Shown: positions 22,746-33,569 of the stretch, piece after piece
Position numbering within the stretch: the first letter of the stretch is position 1
How the letters are laid out: each line of letters starts with the position of its first letter
DNA from: Pocillopora verrucosa
Lineage: Eukaryota > Cnidaria > Anthozoa > Scleractinia > Pocilloporidae
Assembly: GCF_036669915.1 (NCBI RefSeq)
Contig: NC_089319.1
Location: 12,759,971 to 12,823,970 of the forward strand
Direction of reading: 5' to 3'
DNA length: 64,000 nucleotides
Made by a program: the position numbers and the translations under genes
Notes under the pieces: generated by a model
The model's input: the letters and a program-made list of their open reading frames with translations, nothing else
Told to the model about the DNA's origin: nothing
The model's database searches: none

Positions 22746-24745
22746 ATGGCTGAAAGCGAGAGCAAAGCCAAACTAACTGTTAAACTAACTCAGGAAGATA
22801 TTCCTGGGGCAAAACTTCCAAGGGATTCTGTTGAAAAATGTAGCGTTGTCCAGTTGAAGAGGTGGCTGCTTTGCAGAGGTGCAAAAACGACGGGAACAAA
22901 GAAAGCTTTAGTGTCGAGGTTCGTATCGAAGCTGGCAACTTTTAAACTAAGAACCTTTACACGCAATAAGTTATTTTTATTTATAACAACTTTATTTGTA
23001 ATTATATGCCTTTTCAGAATTATTATTAAAATTTCCTAAGAGTAAAAATTTAATATAATCGAAATTTTCGAATTTAATAAAGTCCTCTCGTACTTATGAG
23101 TGCTCTAATTTTGACTTATAGAGTACACGACTACATCAAGCATGGATTTGATGTTAAATACTTGCGTGATCCGGATGGCGGCGTCAATTTGTTACGGAAA
23201 AAAGCTCAACTTGGCGTACTTGAGAATCAAGAGCCTGAAGTAAAGGATTCATTCCCAAAAGAAGGATTCCAACCAGATATAAAGGCACTACCAAAAATAT
23301 CATTTGGAACTGTGTGGAGATTTATGATCGAAGGTGTAGAATGTAAAAAGCAGCTCTCCACTGCTAAGCCACTTGTTAAAGGATTCAACTTTTTTAAATC
23401 TGGTCATGTCCTGTACATAGGCCACCTACAACAAAATGGCAAGCACTACATCAAAAGCCAAGTCCTCCCATCTATGAAAAAGGACAAAGTTTATACATGC
23501 TACTTAGTTATTAGTTCACTTGGAAAGATGCTAAGAGCCCACTGCAAATGCCCTGCTGGCATAGATGGGAGATGTAACCATGTTGCATCAACACTTTTTG
23601 CTTTAGAAAACTATTGTAAAGTAAGGGAAAAACTGGATGAGTCTGATGAGTCATGCACCTCCAAACCATGCAAGTGGAATGTGCCACGAAAGAGAAAAGG
23701 TGCAATACAGCCCATAAATGAGATGACTTTTGTGAAGCACGACTACACGAAAGAGAAGAAGATACGTAAGCTTCATCACTCTCCAGTAAATGCAAACCAA
23801 AATGCTTGTCGCGATGAAAACAAGTCAAGGTTTTTTGAAATGATGAAGGAGTACCAGAGGGTATCAGGAAACACTGTAGCTTGGACACATATACTGCCTC
23901 AGGAAGTAAAGAAACTTCAGGATGTAAAGGATTCTCTGCTTTCACCAGTCAAATGTCATCCCGTGTCAGCAAAAGAGCTAAAAGAAAAGTTTGAAAAAGC
24001 AAAGAGAAATCTTATGGTTGATGATTTACAAAGGCAAGATATTGAGGAACAAACTAGAGGTCAATCAAACACTGAATTATGGCATCGCCACAGACAACCA
24101 AGGATTACTGCCACAAAATGTTACCGTGTAGCTGTACAGAGAGAAAGTACGTCCCCTACTAAGATAATTAAAGATATACTTGGTTACAACAAGGCCTATC
24201 AAAGTAAGTCAATGGAGGAAGGACTGAAAATGGAAGACCAGATTATCAATGATTACAAGCTTCTCAAGCAAAGTCAAGGAGATGAAGGCATAACAGTCTC
24301 AAAATGTGGGTTTTTTGTTTCAAAAGAACATGGTTACCTTGGTGCTAGCCCCGATGGCCTTGTACATGATCCATCAGCCTCTGATTCAGAGGGACTTATA
24401 GAAGTTAAGTATGTCCAGACATCAAAGGATGAAACACTAGAAAAGGCATTGTTACGCAAGAGCATTTGCAAAAAGAACAGTAATGCATTGAGATTAAATG
24501 ACAAACACAAATACTTCTACCAAGTCCATCAGCAAATGTTTGTTACTGGAAGAAAGTGGACAGATTTTGTTGTAAAGGGTTCAGGCTGTGATTCACTGTT
24601 TTGTGAAAGAGTACATTTTTCAATAGACCGCTGGAAGTCTATTTTGCCCAAGCTAGAATCCTTTTTTAATGACTGGATTGTTCCAGAACTTGTGTATCCT
24701 AGAGTCAAGTATGGAATTCCTAAATTGAATGCTCGTTCAGTTTAA
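22746..24745 (+). CDS. SAP-SWIM-YqaJ exonuclease-like protein of the transposon
   Basis: Two exons, 22746-22918 and 23122-24745, joined across a 203-bp intron (donor gttcgt, acceptor acttatag); the junction is phase 2 and restores an Arg codon, giving 598 residues. Residues about 33-62 (VVQLKRWLLCRGAKTTGTKK) are SAP-like, a DNA-binding fold. C199, C201, C209 and H211 form a SWIM zinc finger (CxCx7CxH). The C-terminal half is a YqaJ/lambda-exonuclease-like domain: E429, GASPDGL with D469, IEVKY with E485 and K487, and YQVHQQM after it, the full metal-binding set of a PD-(D/E)XK nuclease. It presumably processes DNA ends during transposition with the neighbouring transposase. The intron donor is not the consensus GTAAGT; the splice is inferred from frame and domain continuity. 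Confidence 0.85.
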
Positions 24746-25391
24746 AACAGTCAAAATCAATGTGTTCATTTCAGCAAAAGTGTGTAATTTAAGAAAACTA
24801 TACAATGAAATAGGCAAATCAAAATTTAATAGGAATTAGTGGTTTGCCCAAATTATGTTGCACACTTTTTAGTACTATCAGAGTGTAAACAATATATTTG
24901 TGAAGGTAGAATGGTTTTCAAAAGCCTGTGAAACACGTACTAAGTTTTGTACATGTTTAGTGCTTTTCTGCTTAAATGCTTTTGTTTCTATTTTTTAATA
25001 CTGGCACTATTAGAAAGTAAATAGTATTAATTGTTTCACAGGTTTTTTAAAAACCACCCTATAGGTATTTGCTATAGCTAAGATTAGATAAACTTTGTCT
25101 TGAAAGAAACAGCGATCTGTTTTGTCTATACACATTAACTCAGTATTTTTATACATTGTACACAGTTATGTTCATATTTGACTGAGTAAAATATTTACTA
25201 ACTACATGTGTAGTGTGCTTGGATTATTGTAATGACTTATAACCAGTCTGGTTACAGTCCAGTGGTATGATGGCAATATCATAATACATTATCAAACACT
25301 AGTTTATCAATGCTATTTTAATGCAAGGCAATAAAACATAAATCCATACCATTGTTAAGTATTAAAATGTTGCTTTATATTCACATAAATT
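24746..25391. other. Convergent intergenic spacer of the transposon
   Basis: Shared 3' region of the two convergent genes. AATAAA-like signals occur for the plus gene and the sequence is AT-rich on both sides. No coding frame. Confidence 0.5.
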
Positions 25392-26891
25392 TTAATTAAT
25401 CAAAGGAGGGTAAAAATTAGAAAGTCCAGCCACTACAAATAACATATCAGATGCTATGGGGGCAAGAGTAATTGGAATTCGGTGGTCAAAGATGTGCCAA
25501 TTCTTTATTCTCTCCATCAATCGCTCAACATGTACTCTCAAACTGGCAACAATCTTGTTGTGGTTGGTTTCTTCTTTTGAGAATTGTGTATCTTTAACCA
25601 AAAATGCTGGTCTAATCAGTTCTGCTCCCACAGAAGCAAGCTCATCAGTGCAGTTGAACCCTTTGTCTGCCATAACTTGATCATAAGGTTGTAACTTGTC
25701 CAACAGTCCACTTTGAGCTGTTATTTCCTTGTCAGAAGTTGAACCAGGAAATAGCTCACTGACAAAACATAAAGCACCACTGGGTGTTATACCAAGCAAG
25801 GCTTTCATCGTCGTTCTAGACTTGTATGACGAGTAGCAAGCAGATTGAGAATTAAGTGCTGAAGGTTTCTCCATCTCAAACTCTGTACAGTCCACAATAA
25901 TGACACAGTCTGGATAGAAGGATTTGAAAATGTCAGGCATGTAGAGTTTGAGAACTTCCCTGGGTGGAATAGTAATAAGTGGCTCAAACTGTCCCCTCAG
26001 AAATCTCGTCCAGGCCCTTGAAACTTTGGATACAAGGGGTCTTGAGACACTAAACCGATGAGCAAGGTCCTTTTCCAGCAATCCAAGCCTTAATCTCACT
26101 AGTGTCAAAGTAAACTCTTGGAACTTGGTTAAACATCGAGGTCTGCCACACTGAATTCCTGGGTGCGTTCGTTCATGTTCATATTCAATATGCTCTGCTG
26201 CATCTTTAACCATGTCGAAACATATCAGCAGTGCATTATAGTCTGGTAAACCAGTATAAAAGGCAATGTCTTCAGCATTGTCTTTATATTTCTCAATATC
26301 GAAACGAAAGTTTTCAAGAGAGTGTCTTAGTCTTTTTGTTTCTTGCTCGAGTTTTAAGTTTGCCTCGAGTAGGTTTGCATTTTCTTCACTCAACTTGGCA
26401 TTTTTCTCCAGCAGCTGATTCTTTTCATTTGTCAATTCACTGATGTCCTTTTTAAGCTTTTGCAACTCCTTTAACATTGTTTCGATTTCCAATCCTGTGA
26501 GAGATGTTTGTGTCTCACGATTGTTCTCATGTTCGACTGTCACTGATGCTTGTGCCATGTCTTTCTTTTCCTCCCTCTTCTTCTTTTTTGCTTCCTGAAT
26601 TGCCAGATTTTCTTTGAAGCTGATGACTCTTTTTAGCTGTCGTCTAGTGCTTTCTGCCTTTTTCCAAGGAAATATAGTCGGCAGATGAGCTCGACTGAGT
26701 TTCTCGCCACCTTCGAAATGGTCTGAGCAAATTCGAGTATTTGTGGAGTCCAATTTTAGCGAATCATTCTTCAAAATGACTTTGTATTGCTTTCTGGTAA
26801 ACTCATCTTTCGGTAATCTGTAGAAATGCAGATGTGAAGCGTTCCTAAAGCTGTTTGTACAGCCAGGAACGCAACAATTATAGTGAGGCAT
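25392..26891 (-). CDS. THAP-domain DDE (DDE_Tnp_4-type) transposase
   Basis: A 499-residue intact frame; ATG at 26891 is chosen because the THAP domain starts there (MPHYNCCVPGC), although the frame stays open through the inverted repeat. Residues 1-80 are a THAP C2CH zinc finger (C7, C11, C55, H58, then LPTIFPW), which would bind the element ends. A basic stretch (100-110) and a long coiled coil (about 132-195, EKNQLLEKNAKLSEEN) follow and may drive oligomerisation. Residues 255-300 are a helix-turn-helix of the kind preceding Harbinger/IS5-like catalytic cores (EKDLAHRFSVSRPLVSKV). The catalytic triad is D334 (VIIVDCTEFE), D409 (VMADKGF) and E456 (VHVERLME). It cuts and joins transposon DNA in the nucleus. 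Confidence 0.93.
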   Translation of the reverse strand: MPHYNCCVPGCTNSFRNASHLHFYRLPKDEFTRKQYKVILKNDSLKLDSTNTRICSDHFEGGEKLSRAHLPTIFPWKKAESTRRQLKRVISFKENLAIQEAKKKKREEKKDMAQASVTVEHENNRETQTSLTGLEIETMLKELQKLKKDISELTNEKNQLLEKNAKLSEENANLLEANLKLEQETKRLRHSLENFRFDIEKYKDNAEDIAFYTGLPDYNALLICFDMVKDAAEHIEYEHERTHPGIQCGRPRCLTKFQEFTLTLVRLRLGLLEKDLAHRFSVSRPLVSKVSRAWTRFLRGQFEPLITIPPREVLKLYMPDIFKSFYPDCVIIVDCTEFEMEKPSALNSQSACYSSYKSRTTMKALLGITPSGALCFVSELFPGSTSDKEITAQSGLLDKLQPYDQVMADKGFNCTDELASVGAELIRPAFLVKDTQFSKEETNHNKIVASLRVHVERLMERIKNWHIFDHRIPITLAPIASDMLFVVAGLSNFYPPLIN

Positions 26892-26919
26892 TTCAGAATT
26901 ACTTTGTAAATATGACTCG

Positions 26920-26974
26920 TCTGTCCCTTCAATCAATCCATAGATGCTTTGCGGTCCCAACTCGAACCCAATCC
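26920..26974 (-). repeat. Right terminal inverted repeat
   Basis: Reverse complement of 22677-22731 with 3 mismatches; ends CCCAATCC followed by GG. Confidence 0.9.
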
Positions 26975-27174
26975 GGCCTGGAAGGTAGTAAAGCAATCGT
27001 AAAGTAGCGTCCACTACTATTTTTATCATCCAATCACAGGTCGGAGCTTGTTTTGGGCTCGTTGCTCGTCGTCCTCAAGCTCAGTGGAATTGAAACGAAA
27101 CTTCAGTTTCGGGTTGAATTTGTGGCCGCCCGGTCGGCCCTTGAGCTTTTCCTATTTACGTAGTAAACCTAGAA

Positions 27175-27210
27175 ATGGATAACTCGCCAAAGTGGATTCT
27201 TTTCGACATA
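27175..27210 (+). CDS. Candidate first coding exon (weak)
   Basis: ATG at 27175 opens MDNSPKWILFDI and runs in phase 0 into GTAAGC at 27211, after a less AT-rich leader. It would be the start of a host gene continuing right, but no downstream exon was recognised. It could be chance. Confidence 0.2.
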
Positions 27211-27394
27211 GTAAGCAGTTAGATAACGAGCGATGCACTGTGGAAGTAAGGTGAGGTATTTTTATTGTGAATTTCAGTTATTCTTTTATTTCCTAGAGCG
27301 GTCGTAATATTCCCGACAAACTCTTATCATCATGTAATTTAGTGTTAACAACTGGGTTGAAAACGTAAATTAGCCACCGTAAAGAGTAAAAAAG

Positions 27395-27428
27395 CTGACG
27401 TTTCGAGCGTTAGCCCTTCGTCAGAGCG
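27395..27428 (-). ncRNA. Hammerhead-ribozyme-like core, intact consensus
   Basis: Read on minus: GCT (stem I), CTGACGA, an unpaired A, stem II GGGC with loop TAAC and GCTC, GAAA, then ACGTC and AGC closing stem I. All strictly conserved core bases (CTGANGA, GAAA, the UH cleavage site GTC) are present. Stem III is reduced to the self-complementary ACGT with no loop, so a single copy cannot fold fully, but two copies can share a stem III. This matches the small dimeric hammerhead variants reported near Penelope-like elements. The downstream tail (TTTACGGTGGCTAATTTACG, minus) matches the units at 3.7-4.1 kb. Confidence 0.6.
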
Positions 27429-28193
27429 ATAGACATGCCATGACTGTTATTTCGCAAAATGATCATCTCACAGCTCGAGCTTGGGTCACTTGTGTTCGAT
27501 TAGACTCATTTCTGCCTTATGCGTTCCAAAATTCTTCCGATTATCGATAGTGCGAAACTTGAACTTCTCGACCGTACAGTCTACTGTAGAAACGACTTAA
27601 AATAGAAGTGAGGATACCAAAGTTCGTAACGCTATGCTCGCACACTTTAAACAGCAATTTCGTCTTCGCACACAACAGCTTGAATTTCTTGAATTTTCTT
27701 TTCCATACAAACCTGTTATAGCGTCAGACATTTTCTAAACTACCGAGCGCATGTCTGGTGGCCATGTTGTAGTCCATTTGTGCCCATGTCAGAGATAATT
27801 TAGCAAATAAGTTAGTAAGTCTGTGACCTTTCGGAAGCTTTCGGAGCAATCTCACGAAGTGAGATAGCCTCACATACAAATTACATAGGTTACATGTCCA
27901 TAGATTTTATATGATTGATATTTAATATATAATATATATATAATTTAAATGTATCTTTCTAGTTATCGTAGCCTATTTGTATACTGTAAACATGCAATTC
28001 TGGGCTTCTAAGCTGCAAGTAGTTATTTTTATAATAAACTTATCTGTCCATCTAAGTATCTATAATCTAAGACAGTAATCAAATTTTTATTAAGCTTATA
28101 TTCAACATTGTATTAAAGCCAGCTTTTCAATCTCTACCAAGGTTTTCAATTAGGAAAAAAGTAGCAGGAGGAAATTGTAAAGTAGCCGGAGCA

Positions 28194-28261
28194 CTATCTC
28201 ATCGCAATAACTATCTCATCGCAATAACTATCTCATCGCAATAACTATCTCATCGCAATAA
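28194..28261. repeat. 17-bp minisatellite, four units
   Basis: Four perfect head-to-tail copies of CTATCTCATCGCAATAA. Confidence 0.95.
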
Positions 28262-28805
28262 CGGTGGCCTTGTGGGGTGGGGTGCTGGAACACGAAAAAA
28301 TACCCGGCACAAATGCTTGAAGTAGTGACTTGCGCCAGGCGCCAGCTGAATTTGAAAACCGTGCTCTACCATTTATAATTATTGTCCACATAGTAAAAAG
28401 AAAATCACAAGTTAGCATGAAGATATGAACCTGGTATTCTTGTGACAAGAATGATGTTATTGTTTTTCTTTGTCTACATTGTTTGACAATTTAACTCACT
28501 AGAACTTCTGTGGTAGTTTGATCACTGAAGTAGTATAGTAGTTGGGGGCAGGAGCACCGTTTCAAGAAAAACTGCATGCCAACCACCCAACTATTCTACT
28601 GGGAGATGTTAGATGTTTCCATGTCATGCCAGTAGAAAATGGTTAGAGTATTTTTAAAATGTTTTTCGGATGTTTCCGTGTCATGCAATTTGATGACATA
28701 CGAATTCTCATATACATTTACAAAATAATTTACCCATGAATTGACATCTTGAGATTGAAGAAATGTAAAATGGTTTCCGTTTTACATAGCCTGATGTAAA
28801 CATGC

Positions 28806-28893
28806 GGGAGGTTGGGAGAACACGAGATAAGCATTGGAAACCACGATGCAAAGCGGAGTGGTTTCCAGCTTATCGAGTGTTCTCCCAACCTCC
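28806..28893. repeat. Fold-back palindrome of about 88 bp
   Basis: The left arm GGAGGTTGGGAGAACAC...GATAAGC...TGGAAACCAC is mirrored by GTGGTTTCCA...GCTTATC...GTGTTCTCCCAACCTCC around a 13-bp loop. It would form a long hairpin in RNA or extruded DNA. No terminator role is expected; a miniature fold-back element is likely. Confidence 0.85.
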
Positions 28894-29136
28894 TAAGTGG
28901 TAATAACTAATGAAAGAGGAACGAAAACTATGTTTACATACGCTCATGTAAAATGGTTTTATGGCCAATCAGAGCGCGCGTACTATTTGAATTATTTTAT
29001 AAAAACAGGAACTTGATGACCAGTCCATTTTCATATACTTATTTCTCACACATCATAAAGTTAGTTGCAAGAATATTTGGAATGGATAAGAACTGTTTTT
29101 TTGAGTTTCAAAAATGACTTAGCAAAACTTAAGGAG

Positions 29137-29505
29137 ATGGTTAAAAACAAAACTTCCGAAGAGGTTGAGTTTGTGTTTTCAAAATTGGTGGAAGCTTGTC
29201 CTGAACTGAGCAAGGGTGAAGAGCAGTTGCCAGATTTCATTCAAAAACAAAAGGAGAGTCCAATGAAGGATTGTGTTGATGATGTTAGACAAAAACTTGT
29301 TGATAGCATCAAAAGCAAAAGATCTTCTGATTACACAGATGTAAAACTTGTTTTGGACAATGAACAGATTTGTGTTGAAACTCTACACCATCCTTACAAG
29401 GTTGTTGATGATGCAAGAAAACACATTTATTTTTCATGCTTGGAAGGACAAGTGTTGAAAAGAAATCACAGACAAAAAGATCAGTCAGATAGTAAAATGG
29501 AATGA
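29137..29505 (+). CDS. Hypothetical helical protein
   Basis: Open frame from the first ATG at 29137 to TGA (the frame is open back to a TTG at 29065). About 122 charged, helix-rich residues (KLKEMVKNKTSEEVEFVFSK at the start). No family recognised. It lies just left of the Polinton-like remnants and may belong to them. Confidence 0.45.
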   Translation: MVKNKTSEEVEFVFSKLVEACPELSKGEEQLPDFIQKQKESPMKDCVDDVRQKLVDSIKSKRSSDYTDVKLVLDNEQICVETLHHPYKVVDDARKHIYFSCLEGQVLKRNHRQKDQSDSKME

Positions 29506-30261
29506 TTGTTCACAGTCATATGCTTATTTTTTTTATTTATCTTAATGATTTGGTTGCAAAATATAACAAGCTGATGTAACTAATAATGAAGTTAATCAAC
29601 TTTACCCATTCATTTTTTTAAATAAATCATAAAACTATTGTTCAAGTGTTTTTAAATAAGTATGATTTTAAGTTCCCACATGTCATAATTAATTGCTTAT
29701 TCAACCGGTTGACAAGTTTGATGAAAGACCTTTATATTTGCATTTTGTAATAGCTAAAAGCAAACCCCTTCTTGCTTTCTTCAATGTATTTTCCTAAGTT
29801 GGTACTCTAGGATACACAGCATTGCGCAGACAAATTTCATACACTCAGATGCAGGGTAGTCAGATGTGTATATACAATTCTTTTTTTTGTGTGTGCAGGG
29901 TCGAAAAAATTCATGACTTGTGTGCCTTTGTTATTCAGTGCTATAAATTTTCTTTGTATTACATTGTTGTGTAGAACAAGCAACTTTTAAGTTTACACAG
30001 CGGAGTGTAAACAATTTGGTGTTTGCATAATGGGTGACAATTTCTTCAAAACTTCGAACTTACCTCCATCACCTCTGATGAGAATCAGAAAGAAAACATT
30101 TAATTCAAGATTGTGAATGATGTTTTATTCTATTCATTGCAATCAGTGCTCACTTCAGTGTTTCAACGGTTTCATTTTGCATCGCACATGATGATTTGTT
30201 TGATTGCGGAGTGCATATTACAACAACAAAAGGTCAAGTTATGGTAAATTGCAATATAATG

Positions 30262-30516
30262 TCAAAGATGAAATACATCTGAAAACTGAAAACGCCTCAA
30301 CAGACTACTGTTCATTAGCATATTATGCAAGCGTCTGTCAGTGATGTCAAGATCTTTCAGAACAGACTCCTTTTTTCGAGCAATTTGGTGAACATCAATC
30401 AATGATTTCACAAATATCAAAACAAGAAACAAATCAGGTTTCCCATAAAAATTTGCATAGGAGTGAACAAGATGTAGCCGTGACAAGTAACCATAATGTA
30501 ACGCAACACCATTCAA
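30262..30516 (-). CDS. Short hypothetical ORF (weak)
   Basis: An 84-codon minus-strand frame starting with ATG, with protein-like composition (for example VLKDLDITDRRLHNMLMNSS), but no family features and no homologous copy in the window. It is opposite to the Polinton-like remnants around it. Chance is possible. Confidence 0.25.
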   Translation of the reverse strand: MNGVALHYGYLSRLHLVHSYANFYGKPDLFLVLIFVKSLIDVHQIARKKESVLKDLDITDRRLHNMLMNSSLLRRFQFSDVFHL

Positions 30517-30847
30517 ATAAGTGAGAAGAACTTATTAGTTTCTGTATAAATGGCAAGATGAATGAACCAGTTTTTGAGAACAGCATGTTCACTGATGACA
30601 AAAGCTATGGAATAAGTATTTACACATGGGTTTTCATTCAGAACATAAAAACTGGTTACAAACAGTTGCCTCAGCTGATTCTACCGAATTAAAACACACT
30701 GAGAATAAATTTATTTTGAACAAATTCCCAATCCATTGTGACCAATGTCTTTTTATACAAAGTGAGAATTAGCTATTTTGATTAAAAAAATTCATTAGAA
30801 AATAATAAATCATCTATTACAAAGTCACAGCATATCAGGAAGGTTAG

Positions 30848-31006
30848 TATCCTCAACCACCACGACCATTTATTGGTAGTTGGCCTAAAAGCATAGGTAC
30901 TGTAGGTGCTGGTAAAAAGGAAAAAAAAAAAACCAAAGGAAAAGGACTACTCTTGGACAAAAACTCACCTTTCAACAGAATTCCTCTAGAGGTTGCAATC
31001 TTGTAA
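30848..31006 (+). pseudogene. C-terminal fragment of a basic Polinton-type protein
   Basis: Open from just after a stop at 30845-30847 to TAA at 31004-31006. Proline-rich start, then a lysine/glycine-rich stretch (GAGKKEKKKTKGKG), ending just before the protease. Likely the tail of a small structural or core protein; its 5' part is missing. Confidence 0.35.
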
Positions 31007-31024
31007 ACAAAGCATTGTCCAATT

Positions 31025-31387
31025 ATGACATCATCTGGGTTAAGTTTGTTTTCCCAGGATCAAATGAGTAACAAGCATAATACAGGAGACTATGTTATTG
31101 ATCTTGATGACAGTTTGGGAAGTGGTACACATTGGGTTGTTATGAACATCAGAAGGGATATCATTGAATATTTTGATAGTTTAGGTCTCGATTGTTTGGC
31201 AGAGGCCACAAGGGTGTCCAATAGATTAAATCTATATAACAGCACAAAGTATCAGGATTTGTTAAGTGTATTATGTGGTTACTATTATTTGCATTACATG
31301 AATGAGCACAGTAGGAGAAAGACACATCATAACATCATAAAAGTATTTTTCCATACTGATTATGCTTGTAATGAGAAATTCATTTAA
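31025..31387 (+). CDS. Adenain-like cysteine protease, Polinton type (shortened)
   Basis: About 120 residues. The order of motifs is that of adenovirus-type proteases: GTHWV with the catalytic His, EYFDSLG with the acidic residue, a Gln (KYQDLL) and LCGYYYL with the nucleophile Cys. In Polintons and related viruses this enzyme matures virion proteins. Compared with the family the N-terminal part seems shortened, and the tail after the Cys is short, so activity is doubtful. The start ATG at 31025 follows the preceding fragment by 19 bp. Confidence 0.72.
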   Translation: MTSSGLSLFSQDQMSNKHNTGDYVIDLDDSLGSGTHWVVMNIRRDIIEYFDSLGLDCLAEATRVSNRLNLYNSTKYQDLLSVLCGYYYLHYMNEHSRRKTHHNIIKVFFHTDYACNEKFI

Positions 31388-31403
31388 CAGTATTTTACTT
31401 AAG

Positions 31404-33487
31404 CATATATTGTAGTGGGTATATTTTCTGGAAATCGTAGCAAAATAGATACAACTGTGGAAGGTGTTGACAGTCCAGCCAGGCCACCAGGACCCAAAGG
31501 TGATAAGGGTGAAACTGGTTCAAAGAGAGACAAAGGTGATACAGGTCTAAAAGGAGATACAGCCTGTGCATAGGGGGCCAAGGGAGATAAGGGTGACAAA
31601 GGAGATACTGGTGCACAAGGGCCACCTGGTAGTAGTGGTGCTAGGTCTCAGGGTCCTAAGGGTGATAAAAGAGGTATTGGAGCACAGGTTCCAAAGGGTG
31701 ATACCAGTCTTCTGGGTCCAAAAGGAGACAAGAGTGACAAAGGAGTTACTGGTCCACAGGGTCCACAGGGGCCATCTAGTGGTGGTTCTGCAGACCTTTC
31801 AACAGTGTTACTATTAGAAGGAAGTCAGAAAATGACAAGTAAAAAGGTTATTAATCTTAGTGACCCATCAGGTGCAACAGATGCTATCAATAAAAAGTAT
31901 GTTGATAGCATTGTGAATGATATTCTGAAAGGCTCTGAGACTTTCCAAGGTGATATCAACATGAATAACAACCATATTAAGAATGTACATACACCTACTT
32001 CAAATAATGGTGTTGGTAATGAGGCATTTTGTGAGACAACATACAAAAAAATATTGATGATAATTAGCTTGGGATACTGATGGCAAGACCATTTATGACC
32101 TGAGTAGAGTACAATATGATGATAAGGCTGGAAAACATCGCAAATAAGAAAATGCATATGGATAACCTATTACCACAATTATTTAAAAACAGATTATTAC
32201 AACATTGATTGTGACAGCAGTGATAATAGTGATAAGGATGCAGTAAATAAGAAATATCTTGATAGTAAAACCTTTACTTTGGATGTATCAAAAAGTCTTG
32301 ATATGAAAGGCAATAAGGTGATTAATGTAGCAGACCCAACAAGTGCAACAGATGGAAACAGTGAAAATTATATTAATACCAAAATAAGCAATTATTTGAA
32401 AACCAATGGTACGAGAGTGGTGACTGGTAATTTGAATATGAACGGCAGAAGTGTAATGAATGTCAAACAGTCACAATCACATGAAAGCACACATGGTGCT
32501 AATGTGAATTTTTTCAAAACAAGTATCACCAACAGTAATGCAATAATTACCACTGATTATCCAGAAGTATGTTAATGATAGATTAAATCTGTCCATTGGT
32601 AGTACAGACTTTGAAAAATATTACTTATCTCGTGTTGGGTTAAACATGTTTGAACTTACAACTCATTAATATGTAGTGGTCTTTGAATTATACTTCCCCA
32701 CTGTATCTATTGACCATTCATCAGTTGACATATCAGCCACAAGTAGTGTTGAGAAAATTTCTAGGGTATCAATCAATAAATCTGCAGATCACACAAGATC
32801 ATGGTTCATATACACAAGTTCAATAATGCACCAAACTATCTGATGATGGATTTGGTATTGAAAAGCAAGTCAGGTGTGGCTTATGCACATTTGGTCATAC
32901 GTGTTATAGTTTATGGCATCTCAAGGTTTCATAATGGAGTTCCATTGAACGTGTGTGATAAAAGTTGTGAAAGGAGTAGTGGCACCCTTAATTTTCTGAC
33001 ATTTATTAAAATGACCAAAGAGTTGAAAATACAAGATGTGGTTAATGATGATAATCCTACTACCAAGAAAGTCTTTGACAATAAAATTGAAAGTGTTTAT
33101 TATTACTGCAACAACCTTTCACATAACAACACTATTACAGTAGGACCAGTTACAAGTGGAGCCAATGTTTTAATTTCAAACAATGCTTAGTCTCTTGACA
33201 CAATTTATTTTAATATTACTTTCAATATATCTGGTCTTTATGAAATCCATTTCAAAGATGGATACAAAGGTCCAGTCAATAACGTACATCTGAATACTTC
33301 TGGTGTTAGTTCAAATATCAAATTTGTTAATATTGAAGATGCAAGTGGTAAATGAATTGACCTTAGTGTTTTTCATCTCATTCATGTAACTGCTGGATAC
33401 AAAGCAAGGATGAGGTTGAACTGTGGTGAAATGTCAGATGGTGGTCCTAACAGTCAACTTCTTATTAAGAAAAATCGGTTGAATTAG
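31404..33487 (+). pseudogene. Collagen-like fibre gene, broken
   Basis: A Gly-X-Y (collagen-like) region at about 31463-31790 with PKGDKG-type triplets leads into repeated tail-fibre-like segments (NKVINLSDP then A-T-D-A-x-N-K-K-Y-V-D; again near 32300) and finally into a beta-rich C-terminal region (about 32990-33487) that looks like a C1q/TNF-type head. A TAG interrupts the collagen region at 31571-31573, the frame then stays open to 32080, and further stops or frame changes occur at about 32080-32200, 32573, 33190 and 33354. The architecture suggests a virion fibre or receptor-binding spike. Not functional as read. Confidence 0.6.
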
Positions 33488-33569
33488 GGTAAACATGTAT
33501 TATATATCATATGGGTTTTTTTGCTGATATGGATTAAAGAGAAAACTGAATAATCAGTATATGTGGTCC

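Larger units (their letters stand above)
22677..26974. mobile_element. Complete two-gene DNA transposon, ISL2EU-like
   Basis: The element is about 4.3 kb, bounded by 55-bp terminal inverted repeats (22677-22731 and 26920-26974) that differ at 3 positions, starting GGATTGGG. A GG dinucleotide sits outside each end and may be the 2-bp target duplication. Inside are two convergent genes: a SAP-SWIM-YqaJ protein (plus) and a THAP-coiled coil-DDE transposase (minus), separated by about 650 bp. Pairing a THAP/DDE transposase with a YqaJ-type nuclease is the plan I recall for ISL2EU transposons. Both frames are intact, so the copy could be recently active. The family name is inferred from gene content. 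Confidence 0.82.
26975..29064. other. Non-coding region with short repeats
   Basis: Contains the ribozyme-like core at 27.4 kb, a 17-bp tandem repeat, and a fold-back palindrome (separate entries). Otherwise AT-rich with no supportable gene. Confidence 0.5.

Noticed and set aside
23511..23945. A 144-codon minus-strand ORF
   Set aside because: It lies fully inside the YqaJ gene on the opposite strand, with no domain and no splice context.
31395..31625. Minus-strand proline-rich ORFs over the collagen-like region
   Set aside because: They are antisense shadows of Gly-X-Y coding sequence on plus; proline-rich translation is the expected by-product.
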